Part shown: in pieces, positions 1 through 6,219 of the stretch
Position numbering within the stretch: position 1 is the stretch's first letter
Layout: each line of letters opens with the position of its first letter
Translations under genes and position numbers: made by a program
Source: Deltaproteobacteria bacterium RBG_16_44_11
Lineage (GTDB): Bacteria; Desulfobacterota; Syntrophia; Syntrophales; Smithellaceae
Reading direction: 5' to 3'
Assembly: GCA_001797845.1 (NCBI GenBank)
Contig: MGQN01000022.1
Coordinates: 38,164 to 46,921, forward strand
Length of the DNA: 8,758 nucleotides
The notes under the pieces: model-generated
Database searches by the model: none
Seen by the model: only the letters and a program-made list of their open reading frames with translations
What the model was told of the DNA's origin: nothing

Positions 1-922
1 AATTTTCTATGCCCTGGCAGTAGCCCATCTCCTCCATCATTTCCAGATCAAAATTAGTGCGCTGCTCCAGGCGCTGCGCTTCCAGCAGTTTGTTTTGTTC
101 TCTGTATTCAGCCAGCGTCAGCGCCAGTTCCGCCCGTATATCGGCCGTCGCCCTTTTCAGATTATCCTGCGTGGTCACATAGTGGCGGCCCGGATAAATT
201 GCCGTTTTGTTAACGGCTCCTAATTTTTTGCCGCGCAACGGATCAATAAGTGTCATTGCTTCGATGGTATCGCCGAAAAATTCCACCCGCAGTGCCTGCT
301 CGTCTTCGTAAGGAGGAAATATTTCCACTACATCGCCGCGCACGCGAAAAGTGCCGCGATGGAAATCAATGTCATTGCGCTCATATTGAATTTCCACCAG
401 CCGGTGTAAAAGTTCTTCCCGAGGAAAATCTTTGCCCACTTCCAGTTGCACCAGCATCCCCAGATATGCTTCGGGCGAGCCCAAACCATAAATACAGGAT
501 ACACTGGCCACAATAATGACGTCACGCCGGGTCAAAAGCGAATGTGTGGCCGCATGGCGCAGTTTATCAATCTCTTCATTGATGGCCGAATCTTTTTCGA
601 TATAGGTATCAGTCGTGGGCAGATAGGCTTCCGGCTGGTAGTAATCATAATAACTGACAAAATATTCCACAGCATTTTGAGGGAAAAGGCCCTTGAATTC
701 TTCATACAGTTGTGCCGCCAGTGTTTTGTTATGCGCGATAATCAATGCCGGACGCTGCACGCGTTCGATTACATTGGCAATCGTAAAAGTTTTACCGGAA
801 CCGGTAACGCCCAGAAGCACCTGATGCTCTTTTCCTTCTTCCAAGCCTTTTACCAAATTGGAAATTGCCTGCGGCTGGTCTCCCGCCGGGACAAAATCAG
901 TTATCATCGAAAATTTTTCCAT
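1..922 (-). CDS. uvrB: UvrB, excinuclease ABC subunit B (N-terminal part, cut by window edge)
   Basis: UvrB is the damage-verifying helicase-like subunit of nucleotide excision repair; UvrA loads it on damaged DNA and it then recruits UvrC. 307 codons are visible, about the first half of a protein that is usually near 670 residues. The N-terminus has the family hallmark PAGDQPQAI, followed by Walker A GVTGSGKT (residues 38-45, Lys44). Next come the beta-hairpin region YYDYYQPEAYLP, which clamps DNA, and SCIYGLGSPEAY. The visible end reads FDLEMMEEMGYCQGIEN, also family-typical. The start at 922 (MEKFSMITDF) fits the usual UvrB N-terminus. In-frame ATGs at 931 and 958 would add 3 or 12 residues, and none has a clear Shine-Dalgarno sequence. 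A decayed repeat element begins only 31 bp upstream, so the promoter may lie in or beyond it. Identity is certain; the exact start is not. Confidence 0.97.
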   Translation of the reverse strand, partial: MEKFSMITDFVPAGDQPQAISNLVKGLEEGKEHQVLLGVTGSGKTFTIANVIERVQRPALIIAHNKTLAAQLYEEFKGLFPQNAVEYFVSYYDYYQPEAYLPTTDTYIEKDSAINEEIDKLRHAATHSLLTRRDVIIVASVSCIYGLGSPEAYLGMLVQLEVGKDFPREELLHRLVEIQYERNDIDFHRGTFRVRGDVVEIFPPYEDEQALRVEFFGDTIEAMTLIDPLRGKKLGAVNKTAIYPGRHYVTTQDNLKRATADIRAELALTLAEYREQNKLLEAQRLEQRTNFDLEMMEEMGYCQGIEN

Positions 923-956
923 ACTGTTCATCACAAATAAAACAATATTTAGTGTC

Positions 957-979
957 ATTGCCTGGCCTGACCAGGCAAT
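957..979. repeat. Perfect 9-bp hairpin palindrome
   Basis: ATTGCCTGG (957-965), a 5-nt loop CCTGA and CCAGGCAAT (971-979) form a perfect stem. It lies 16 bp past the stop of the GIY-YIG remnant on the minus strand. No T-run follows on either strand, so a classical intrinsic terminator is not supported. It looks like the intact palindromic end of the 954-1108 element. Confidence 0.6.
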
Positions 980-994
980 CCAGTTAACGTATTA

Positions 995-1090
995 TCATTT
1001 CTCTATCTCAAGAATAAAGTCATTTGCAAGGTCACGCCACTCAGGATTTACTTTCTCAATAAGCTCTAATTTCCATTTTTTAGTCCACCT
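995..1090 (-). pseudogene. C-terminal remnant of a GIY-YIG nuclease-family protein
   Basis: On the minus strand, 31 codons read from 1090 down to a TGA at 995-997. They contain KKWKLELIEKVNP and PEWRDL, which match the conserved C-terminal tail of short stand-alone GIY-YIG endonuclease-like proteins (roughly 90 residues, COG2827 type), where a K-K-W block is followed by LIE..NPEWRDL. The catalytic GIY-YIG motif and the first two thirds of the domain are absent. An in-frame TAG at 1091-1093 closes the frame immediately upstream, and no start codon or ribosome site is available. The piece is therefore non-functional debris inside the inverted repeats of the surrounding element. The assignment rests on the short tail signature alone. 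Confidence 0.6.
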
Positions 1091-1161
1091 CTACGGCCGG
1101 GCAATGACAAATTAAAATAGCACAGTTTACCAACACACCATAATTGAGTATTCACAATTTA

Positions 1162-1219
1162 CAGGGCTGTTCAAAAATGTCCCCCTACATACACGGGGCG
1201 CGGCAGATGCAAGGCCCCC
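1162..1219 (+). repeat. Truncated copy of the element A left end
   Basis: CAGGGCTGTTCAAAA at 1162-1176 is identical to 1297-1311, the left boundary of element A, 135 bp away in the same orientation. Similarity continues patchily (CAGATGC then AAGGC, compared with CAGATACG...CAAGGC in element A) and stops around 1219. A local GGGGC / GCCCC pair (1195-1199 and 1214-1218) could form a small hairpin. No matching right end follows, so this is a partial or degraded copy. Confidence 0.55.
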
Positions 1220-1298
1220 AAACCTTACATATACCAATTTGATTTCATCAGGCTACCACGACGGCGATGATTACCTTCTTACGTTTTTTACCTTTTCA
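1220..1298. other. Spacer between repeat copies, no gene seen
   Basis: These 79 bp separate the truncated repeat copy from element A. I see no ORF with a ribosome site, no RNA gene and no clear hairpin. Confidence 0.5.
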
Positions 1299-1423
1299 GG
1301 GCTGTTCAAAACGGCCCAGATACGCGACGCGCAAGGCCTTCGGAGTGAGACGTATTTTGGATATACGTCGCAGCGACGAAAGGCCGAAGCGCAACAAAGT
1401 AGATGAGTTGTTTTCAGCAACCC
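1299..1423 (+). repeat. Element A: 125-bp palindromic repeat with imperfect terminal inverted repeats
   Basis: The ends GGGCTGTTCAAAAC (1299-1312) and GTTTTCAGCAACCC (1410-1423) pair as inverted repeats with 11 of 14 matches. The centre holds a perfect 7-bp stem GACGTAT / ATACGTC (1349-1355 and 1363-1369) with a 7-nt loop, nested inside weaker arms GGCCTT / AAGGCC (1335-1340 and 1380-1385). The core from GCGCAA (1329) to about 1405 aligns with element B read on the opposite strand. The element ends 2 bp from the helicase stop codon. It encodes no protein. It is a MITE- or REP-like non-autonomous repeat, and its hairpin would also be transcribed at the 3' end of the helicase mRNA. Confidence 0.72.
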
Positions 1424-1425
1424 GC

Positions 1426-3498
1426 TCACAGGAACAGCACCGGTTCCCGCAGTATTGCCTCCCTCGCCCGATAAGCGCACGCGGCAATTTCCGGATATGT
1501 ATCTTTGAGCGCGGCGATCTGCCGCAGATTATCCGCCGTGCGCAAAACCAGTGTAGCCATATCGCCTTCGGCAATCCCTGTTATCTTAATCACCGTATCC
1601 CAACCCCTTCCCTGCGCCCAGTAATACATGGCCATACCCGCTGAAGGATAAAGTTTGGCGCTGGCAAACCCCGCCTTTTCAAGACGGTGTGCCAACGGCC
1701 GTACTGTTAATAATATTTTCTTCAGCGCCTGTGTTAGTTTCGGCGGCATATCTTTTACGGGAAGCTTTATTTCATCGTCACGATCATAGGCGAAAACAGC
1801 AACAAGCGCAGCCAGTATTCTTTCATTTTCTTCCGGAAAGGCATTTTCGCGCAGACACTGCGCCACCAACAACGGGTGATCCAAGCGCAGGCGGGAAGCC
1901 CAATGTCCGTCGCCCGTGAGTTTTCCCGTGTCATCAACAAATCCTTCTTTCTGTAAAAATTTCAAGTGGCGCGAAAAATCTTCCCAGAGATATCTGGCGG
2001 CAGAAGTTGACTGCTTACCTTCTGTATTTTGCTGATAGGCCGCAAGCGACCTATCGAATATCTTCCGGACATCTTCCGGCGTTTGCGATAAGAGCAAATT
2101 TAAAACCATCGCGAAATCATTTTTCAACCGGCTTAGAATGTCCTCAGGCGCGGCAAAAAGTAAACGGCGGATATGGTTCAAATCCATAAATCTGCCGCTG
2201 ACCGCCAGCATGAAACCGATTTTATCTTGACCACGGCGTCCCGCCCGGCCGGTCATCTGACGAAATTCTGTTGCTGAAAGCTGTTGAAAATCATGACCAT
2301 TGAACAGATCGGAATTAAAAAGCACGATGGTGCGCGCCGGAAAATTTACGCCGGCAGCAATTGTCGATGTGGCGAAAATTACGCGCAGGTGTCCCCGATT
2401 CATCATTTCTTCCACCAGGAGTTTCCAGGCCGGTAATTGTCCGCCATGATGCGCGGCCAGTCCCGCCGCTCTCAGCGCTTTTAACTGACGGTGATTTTCC
2501 AATGAGGGGAAACGATCCAGAAGCTCATATAACGCATCATCGAATTCGGAAGAGTTTGCCAACGGCGGAAGCGCCGCGCGCGCGTTAAGAGCCGCATCAC
2601 ATTCGGCACGCGCTTTCAAAAAAAAGATGGCCGGCAGAAGGTTGAATCTTTCCAATACCCGGATAATGCCGCCGTAATCCGGCATACGTCTGCCCCCATC
2701 TTTTTGCATGCATTCAAAAACCGGTTTGGCAACTTTTTTCCCTTCTAGAAACGGATAAATACAGCCGGATGGATGCAGGAATAGAGGATACAGCGGCACA
2801 GGGCGGTTTTCTTCCCGGACCACTGTGCACGGTTTTTTTCGGATGGACTCAAGCCATCGGGCAATTTGCTCGCCGTTACCAATGGTCGCCGATAAAAGCA
2901 GCAGATTCACCCGCACCGGAAGGTAAATCATGATTTCTTCCCAGACCACGCCGCGATCGGCATCGCCCAGAAAATGCGCTTCATCCAGAATGATCAAATC
3001 GCAATTCAGATCAAAGCCCTGATGCATGGCATCGTAGAGCTGATTACGTAGTATTTCCGTGGTGCCGACGATAATCGGCGCTGCGGTATTCTCTTTGGTA
3101 TCTCCCGTGATAATACCGACATTTTTCGGATCAAAATGCAGGCCGAATTCCACCCATTTGGAATTGGAAAGAGCTTTCAGGGGCGAGGCGTACCAGGCAC
3201 GCCCTCCATTTTCCATCACGGATAAAATGGCTTCCCGCGCTATCCAGGTCTTGCCGGAACCAGTAGGCGCGATCACCAGGCAATCATTTTGCTTGATGGC
3301 GTCAAGAGCTTTGAGTTGAAATTCATCAGGCACAAAAGGCGCGGGATATGGTTTCCCGATCTGCGCCAGAACGCTTTTGAGCTGGGGCGCGATTTCCGGA
3401 TTCATATGCGTAAAAGGCTTTTTCCTATCGGATTTATGGCCGGTAAATTGGCGTTTGCTTTTATATGTTTTGCTTTTACGTCTAATTTTTGATTGCAT
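1426..3498 (-). CDS. Ski2/Mtr4-like superfamily II DEAH-box helicase
   Basis: A 690-residue ATP-dependent nucleic-acid helicase with both RecA-like lobes. N-lobe: Q-like FQ (60-61), Walker A APTGSGKT (77-84, Lys83), Ia YASPLKALSNSK (103-114), GTTEILRNQL (145-154), Walker B DEAH (172-175) followed by D..RG.VWEE, and SAT (203-205). C-lobe: IV around 289-301, V ATSTIAAGVN (376-385), VI QMTGRAGRRG (414-423). The DEAH...RG.VWEE and QMTGRAGRRG combination is typical of Ski2/Mtr4-type (COG4581-like) helicases. Residues after about 440 are an unassigned, probably helical and winged-helix C-terminal region. The first 31 residues are very rich in Lys and Arg. An alternative start at Met32 (3405) would remove them; neither start has a good Shine-Dalgarno sequence. 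RNA versus DNA substrate cannot be settled from sequence. The gene stands alone, bracketed by two related repeats. Family call is firm; cellular role is unknown. Confidence 0.9.
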   Translation of the reverse strand: MQSKIRRKSKTYKSKRQFTGHKSDRKKPFTHMNPEIAPQLKSVLAQIGKPYPAPFVPDEFQLKALDAIKQNDCLVIAPTGSGKTWIAREAILSVMENGGRAWYASPLKALSNSKWVEFGLHFDPKNVGIITGDTKENTAAPIIVGTTEILRNQLYDAMHQGFDLNCDLIILDEAHFLGDADRGVVWEEIMIYLPVRVNLLLLSATIGNGEQIARWLESIRKKPCTVVREENRPVPLYPLFLHPSGCIYPFLEGKKVAKPVFECMQKDGGRRMPDYGGIIRVLERFNLLPAIFFLKARAECDAALNARAALPPLANSSEFDDALYELLDRFPSLENHRQLKALRAAGLAAHHGGQLPAWKLLVEEMMNRGHLRVIFATSTIAAGVNFPARTIVLFNSDLFNGHDFQQLSATEFRQMTGRAGRRGQDKIGFMLAVSGRFMDLNHIRRLLFAAPEDILSRLKNDFAMVLNLLLSQTPEDVRKIFDRSLAAYQQNTEGKQSTSAARYLWEDFSRHLKFLQKEGFVDDTGKLTGDGHWASRLRLDHPLLVAQCLRENAFPEENERILAALVAVFAYDRDDEIKLPVKDMPPKLTQALKKILLTVRPLAHRLEKAGFASAKLYPSAGMAMYYWAQGRGWDTVIKITGIAEGDMATLVLRTADNLRQIAALKDTYPEIAACAYRAREAILREPVLFL

Positions 3499-3509
3499 TA
3501 TATTTTTGT

Positions 3510-3536
3510 TTTACCACAAACCACATTAATGGTAAA
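3510..3536. promoter_or_regulatory. 7-bp inverted repeat upstream of the helicase gene
   Basis: TTTACCA (3510-3516) and TGGTAAA (3530-3536) are perfect inverted arms around a 13-nt AT-rich spacer. The near arm lies 11 bp upstream of the helicase ATG at 3498. The position fits an operator or a 5'-leader hairpin. No convincing sigma-70 promoter accompanies it, so function is speculative. Confidence 0.25.
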
Positions 3537-3547
3537 GGATGCGCCTG

Positions 3548-3671
3548 ACGGCTATGTAAAAAATCCATATGCTTCGTTGCGCCGCATACACCGCCACTGC
3601 GGCGTACGTAAAAAGTACGCCTCGTTCCGCTGTCTTTGCGCGCCTTGCCTTTGAAATTTTTACAAAGCCGT
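3548..3671 (-). repeat. Element B: 124-bp palindromic repeat, inverted relative to element A
   Basis: The ends are near-perfect inverted repeats: ACGGCTATGTAAAAA (3548-3562) and TTTTTACAAAGCCGT (3657-3671), 14 of 15 matching. The centre holds a perfect 7-bp stem GGCGTAC / GTACGCC (3601-3607 and 3615-3621) with a 7-nt loop. Read on the minus strand, its core aligns with element A: both have GCGCAA, then 14 nt, then the stem-loop, then GCAG and GCGCAAC. Two stem pairs differ in a compensatory way (A-T against G-C, and T-A against C-G). The terminal repeats are unlike those of element A. It fills most of the 221-bp gap between the divergent helicase and MFS genes. Confidence 0.75.
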
Positions 3672-3719
3672 TATCAACATTTCTCAGGAAGTCTTAAAGT
3701 TTTTTGAGAGAGTTTTTTA

Positions 3720-4982
3720 ATGAAAATGAACAAAGAAAAAATTTTCTGGGGTTGGTATATCGTCGCGGGCGCATTTTTTGTAATGGCGGTAAATTACGGT
3801 GCCCGCTATTGTTTTGGTATTTTTGTCAAACCATTGTCTATTGAATACGGCTGGTCGCGTTCAGTAATATCTATGGCCGCGACAATTAATATGATCGTTT
3901 ATTCAATAGGCGCTATTTTTGTCGGCCGTATGCTGGATAGAATTGCCCCGCGCTGGATTATAACCGCGGGAGCCGCAATTGCCGCGACAGGGTATATTTT
4001 AACCGGTTTCGCTAATACTCCTGTCAGTTTATATTTAACTTACGGTTTACTTGTCGGCCTGGGTGCAACGGGCATGGGTGTTGTTGTATGCAGCTCTTCC
4101 GTCGGCAAGTGGTTCATCAAAAAACGGGGAATGGCCATCGGCATTGCCACCATGGGTATTAGTTTTGGAACGATGACTCTTACCCCTCTGTCCGGCTATA
4201 TCGGTAAATATTTCAGCTTGAGACTTGGACTGGTTATCCTGGGAATCATCACATTACTTGTTGGAATCGTAATATCTCAAATATTGATGCGCAAAACACA
4301 GCCGGAAGCATATGGTATTCTGCCCGACGGTGATAAAACACCTCTGCCCGGTCAAATTCCGGTTGTTCCTGCTATAACTCCAGTCTCCACTCGAACTATG
4401 TTTCGTGATTTACGCTTCTGGACCATTGCCGTCAGCCATGGCTTAACCGTCATGGTGATCATGTCTATCTTTGTTCACCAGGTCGCTTATGCTATCGACA
4501 ACAACATCGACAGCATTGCCGCGGCCACGTCTCTTGCCGTTATCAGTATAACTGGATTTTTTGGGCAGTTTTTCTTTGGCTGGCTTTCCGACCGTTTACA
4601 CGATCCAAAATACGCTTATTTTCTGGGCATAATTTTTCTGCTTATGGGTGTGATTCTACTTTATAACACGCATAGTGTCGGCAGCCTTTATTTATACGCC
4701 GTTATTTACGGTTTCGGTTACGGCTGTCTTGCCCCTATTCTGCCTATTCTCGCCGCCGATCGTTTTGGCCGTCATGTTCTTGGTTCGATTTACGGCCTGC
4801 TCACATTTTTTATCGGTGTCGGTGGAAGTATCGGACCTATTTTGGGAGGCATTATTTATGATAATTTTGGATCATACCACTATTTATGGATCATCAATAT
4901 TGCGGTATTAACTACTATCTCCATAGTTATCCTGACCTTAAAAAAAGGTAACCCGTATAAATCCGCCCCACCTTCCGGTTAA
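3720..4982 (+). CDS. MFS transporter, oxalate/formate-antiporter-like (OFA) type
   Basis: A 420-residue inner-membrane carrier with about 12 predicted hydrophobic helices, a normal size for the major facilitator superfamily. The N-terminus FWGWYIVAGAF, then FGIFVKPLSIEYGWSRS (32-48), is the pattern seen in OFA and monocarboxylate-type carriers. The loop between helices 2 and 3 has GRMLDRIAPR (69-78), the MFS G-x(3)-D-R-x(3)-R signature, and a matching GWLSDRLHD occurs in the second half. A polar central loop with Pro-rich sequence (about 192-225) separates the halves. The substrate is probably a small carboxylate or similar anion, but sequence alone does not fix it. Start: ATG 3720 with GAGAGAG at 3706-3712; a second ATG at 3726 is possible. 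No terminator follows directly, and no catabolic enzyme adjoins it to hint at a substrate. Confidence 0.88.
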   Translation: MKMNKEKIFWGWYIVAGAFFVMAVNYGARYCFGIFVKPLSIEYGWSRSVISMAATINMIVYSIGAIFVGRMLDRIAPRWIITAGAAIAATGYILTGFANTPVSLYLTYGLLVGLGATGMGVVVCSSSVGKWFIKKRGMAIGIATMGISFGTMTLTPLSGYIGKYFSLRLGLVILGIITLLVGIVISQILMRKTQPEAYGILPDGDKTPLPGQIPVVPAITPVSTRTMFRDLRFWTIAVSHGLTVMVIMSIFVHQVAYAIDNNIDSIAAATSLAVISITGFFGQFFFGWLSDRLHDPKYAYFLGIIFLLMGVILLYNTHSVGSLYLYAVIYGFGYGCLAPILPILAADRFGRHVLGSIYGLLTFFIGVGGSIGPILGGIIYDNFGSYHYLWIINIAVLTTISIVILTLKKGNPYKSAPPSG

Positions 4983-5206
4983 ATACTTTATTCTATTGTC
5001 CCTGAATATTTAACGTTTTATTCAATATTTAGAAACTATTTCTTATCATCAGCTAAAAAATACTAATGACAACAATCTAATATTATATAATTATATCTTA
5101 TACTTATAATTATTTGCTGACTGTCGGATATGTTTGGCATGTTTCTTTCATATAAAATTATCCAAAGACCGATTTCAACAGCATGTATATAAGGAGGATT
5201 GCGGTT
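4983..5206. other. AT-rich intergenic gap, no gene seen
   Basis: This 224-bp stretch is markedly more AT-rich than its flanks. It contains no intrinsic terminator for the MFS gene that I can see and no ORF. A TATAAT at 5105-5110 lacks a convincing -35 partner. The downstream gene's promoter is probably here but cannot be placed. Confidence 0.5.
5191..5197 (+). promoter_or_regulatory. Shine-Dalgarno AAGGAGG deciding the small gene's start
   Basis: A near-perfect AAGGAGG stands 9 nt before ATG 5207. This selects that ATG over the upstream in-frame ATG at 5183, which lies before the ribosome site. Confidence 0.85.
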
Positions 5207-5482
5207 ATGAAAAAAACAATACAAACAATACTTTTAGCGGCTTTTGTACTTTTTACCACGGCGTCTTTCTGCTACGCGGAATTTAGCGTTACAGGAAATA
5301 ATGCTTTTCCTTTCTTTCATCTGGGTTGTTTAATAATCGGCGGGCTAATCATTGTTTCGCTAAAGAAAAAATATTCCAGATTATACTTGAGCGAAGCTAT
5401 CGGATCATTTGCCCTGTATACTGTTCTGGTTGCTCTTTTTACCGTACCGGTAGTTGACGCTTTAAAAACTTTTATAAACTAA
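5207..5482 (+). CDS. Small exported/membrane protein of unknown function, 91 aa
   Basis: I do not recognise the family. The N-terminus is a classical Sec signal peptide: MKK, a hydrophobic run (residues 8-21), then CYA before Glu25, giving a likely cleavage after Ala24. The mature part has two hydrophobic segments (about 36-52 and 65-83) separated by a basic patch KKKYSRLYL (53-61). The product is therefore probably a small inner-membrane protein with a short basic cytoplasmic loop; if uncleaved, it would have three helices. An ideal AAGGAGG precedes the ATG and a strong terminator follows 26 bp after the stop, so this is a real and well-translated gene despite its size. It appears monocistronic, or at most loosely linked to the MFS gene 224 bp upstream. 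Function cannot be inferred from its neighbours. Confidence 0.8.
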   Translation: MKKTIQTILLAAFVLFTTASFCYAEFSVTGNNAFPFFHLGCLIIGGLIIVSLKKKYSRLYLSEAIGSFALYTVLVALFTVPVVDALKTFIN

Positions 5483-5508
5483 CCCCTCTCCTTCTAAGCT
5501 ATAACCGT

Positions 5509-5540
5509 AAAAACCCCGTTTAAACTCTGGCGGGGTTTTT
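5509..5540. terminator. Bidirectional intrinsic terminator
   Basis: AAAAACCCCG (5509-5518) and CGGGGTTTTT (5531-5540) form a perfect 10-bp stem with a 12-nt loop, flanked by A-tracts on one side and T-tracts on the other. It works on both strands. It ends the small membrane-protein gene on the plus strand and the SDR-xthA-GAF cluster converging on the minus strand. Confidence 0.9.
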
Positions 5541-5553
5541 ATTAATGAGACTC

Positions 5554-5647
5554 AAATTTCAGGAACGCAGTGAACAACCTAAAGGTCACACGCTGAAATT
5601 TGTTAGTCGAATTATCCCGCAAAGCGAAGCGACGCGGGATTACCGAC
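5554..5647. repeat. Two adjacent hairpin-forming inverted repeats in a convergent gap
   Basis: First pair: AAATTTCAG (5554-5562) and CTGAAATTT (5593-5601), perfect 9-bp arms about 30 nt apart. Second pair: ATCCCGC (5614-5620) and GCGGGAT (5634-5640), 13-nt loop, extended by GTCG (5606-5609) and CGAC (5644-5647). No T-runs follow, so these are not standard terminators. They look like REP-type intergenic palindromes in the 3' region of the minus-strand cluster, where they could stabilise the mRNA end. They share no obvious core with elements A and B. Confidence 0.5.
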
Positions 5648-5682
5648 ACCATTTATAGTGATTTAAGTCATTCAGAATGTTT

Positions 5683-6207
5683 CTATGAATCAGCATCAAT
5701 CAGCTCGGTCAAACGCCGGGAAACCGATTCGGCGAACTTTTGCAGAAGGTCTGTTTCCATATCAGGTTCATAACGATCCGCTGCGGCATCACCATTATTC
5801 CAGCTTCCCACAATTTCGTCGTTCACTTTAAACGGAACCAACGCTAACGACTTAACAAAATATTTATTTCTCGAAGGCAAGAGCTTGTAGTATGGCTGTA
5901 AATCTTTATTGACTAAAACGGGCTTAATTCCTGGGGGAAGAATCTGGCTGAAGAGTTCCGGCGTGATTACACTAAGTCTGTTTTTTAAAATATTCGAAGA
6001 TTTTATTGCCGCGATAATGGGCGCGCCTTTTTTGGTATTCATTAGAGTTAGCCAAACAAAAGGGACTTTAAATTCATTTTCTATTCCCGTAAACAGCGTT
6101 TCAAAAAAACCGGCGATATCCCGGGAAGCGGGCAGTTTTACCTCTATCCTATTGAATCGTTCGGCAATTTCTTCATTGCCGCGCTTAATTTCTTCTTCCT
6201 TGTTCAT
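5683..6207 (-). CDS. GAF-domain protein resembling DUF484
   Basis: 174 residues, with no signal peptide or membrane segment, so cytoplasmic. Residues about 1-25 are a charged helix (MNKEEEIKRGNEEIAERFNRIE); the rest has the pattern of a single GAF-like fold. The C-terminal part SLALVPFKVNDEIVGSW, then DRYEPDMETDLLQKFAE, resembles the DUF484 signature, in which an 'ALVP' strand, 'I.G' strand and 'D.R..P.M.TD.L' helix follow in order. The usual glycine-leucine stretch after I-V-G is replaced by SWNNGD, so any ligand site may differ. No output domain is attached, so it is probably a sensory or protein-interaction module. It is the last gene of the cluster: the xthA stop is 12 bp upstream and its AAGGAAA ribosome site overlaps that stop, which suggests translational coupling. 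Biochemical role unknown. Confidence 0.72.
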   Translation of the reverse strand: MNKEEEIKRGNEEIAERFNRIEVKLPASRDIAGFFETLFTGIENEFKVPFVWLTLMNTKKGAPIIAAIKSSNILKNRLSVITPELFSQILPPGIKPVLVNKDLQPYYKLLPSRNKYFVKSLALVPFKVNDEIVGSWNNGDAAADRYEPDMETDLLQKFAESVSRRLTELIDADS

Positions 6208-6219
6208 TTACAATTTCCT

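Larger units (their letters stand above)
954..1108. mobile_element. Decayed small element with 14-bp terminal inverted repeats around a GIY-YIG remnant
   Basis: The left end, GTCATTGCCTGGCC (954-967), is matched by the inverted right end (1095-1108), whose reverse complement is GTCATTGCCCGGCC: 13 of 14 identical. The left end is also half of a perfect hairpin, ATTGCCTGG / CCAGGCAAT (957-965 and 971-979, 5-nt loop). The 155-bp interval contains the tail of a GIY-YIG nuclease gene. I infer a nuclease-plus-palindrome unit that inserted upstream of uvrB and lost most of its interior. No target-site duplication could be confirmed by eye, so 'mobile' remains an inference. Confidence 0.5.

Noticed and set aside
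446..940. Plus-strand open frame of 164 codons
   Set aside because: It is antisense to the well-supported uvrB frame, has no ribosome site and resembles no known protein; it is a shadow of uvrB.
1245..1298. Minus-strand mini-frame reading KGKKRKKVIIAVVVA before a stop
   Set aside because: It looks like a protein tail, but a stop codon closes it upstream in the repeat, there is no start, and 15 residues are too few to identify anything.
1162..1423. Possible CRISPR array or CRISPR-like spacing
   Set aside because: There are only two partial repeat copies of unequal length, no regular spacers and no cas genes; the copies are palindromic interspersed repeats.
1267..1644. Plus-strand open frame of 125 codons spanning element A and the helicase end
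   Set aside because: It crosses the repeat and runs antisense to the helicase C-terminus, with no ribosome site or domain.
3499..3719. Possible small RNA or riboswitch between helicase and MFS genes
   Set aside because: The structure here is fully explained by element B and a short inverted repeat; no known riboswitch core or independent promoter-terminator pair is visible.
5135..5150. Sigma-54-like TGGCATGTTTCTTTCA upstream of the small membrane protein
   Set aside because: The -24 GG is present but the -12 GC is replaced by TC, so the match is too weak to call.
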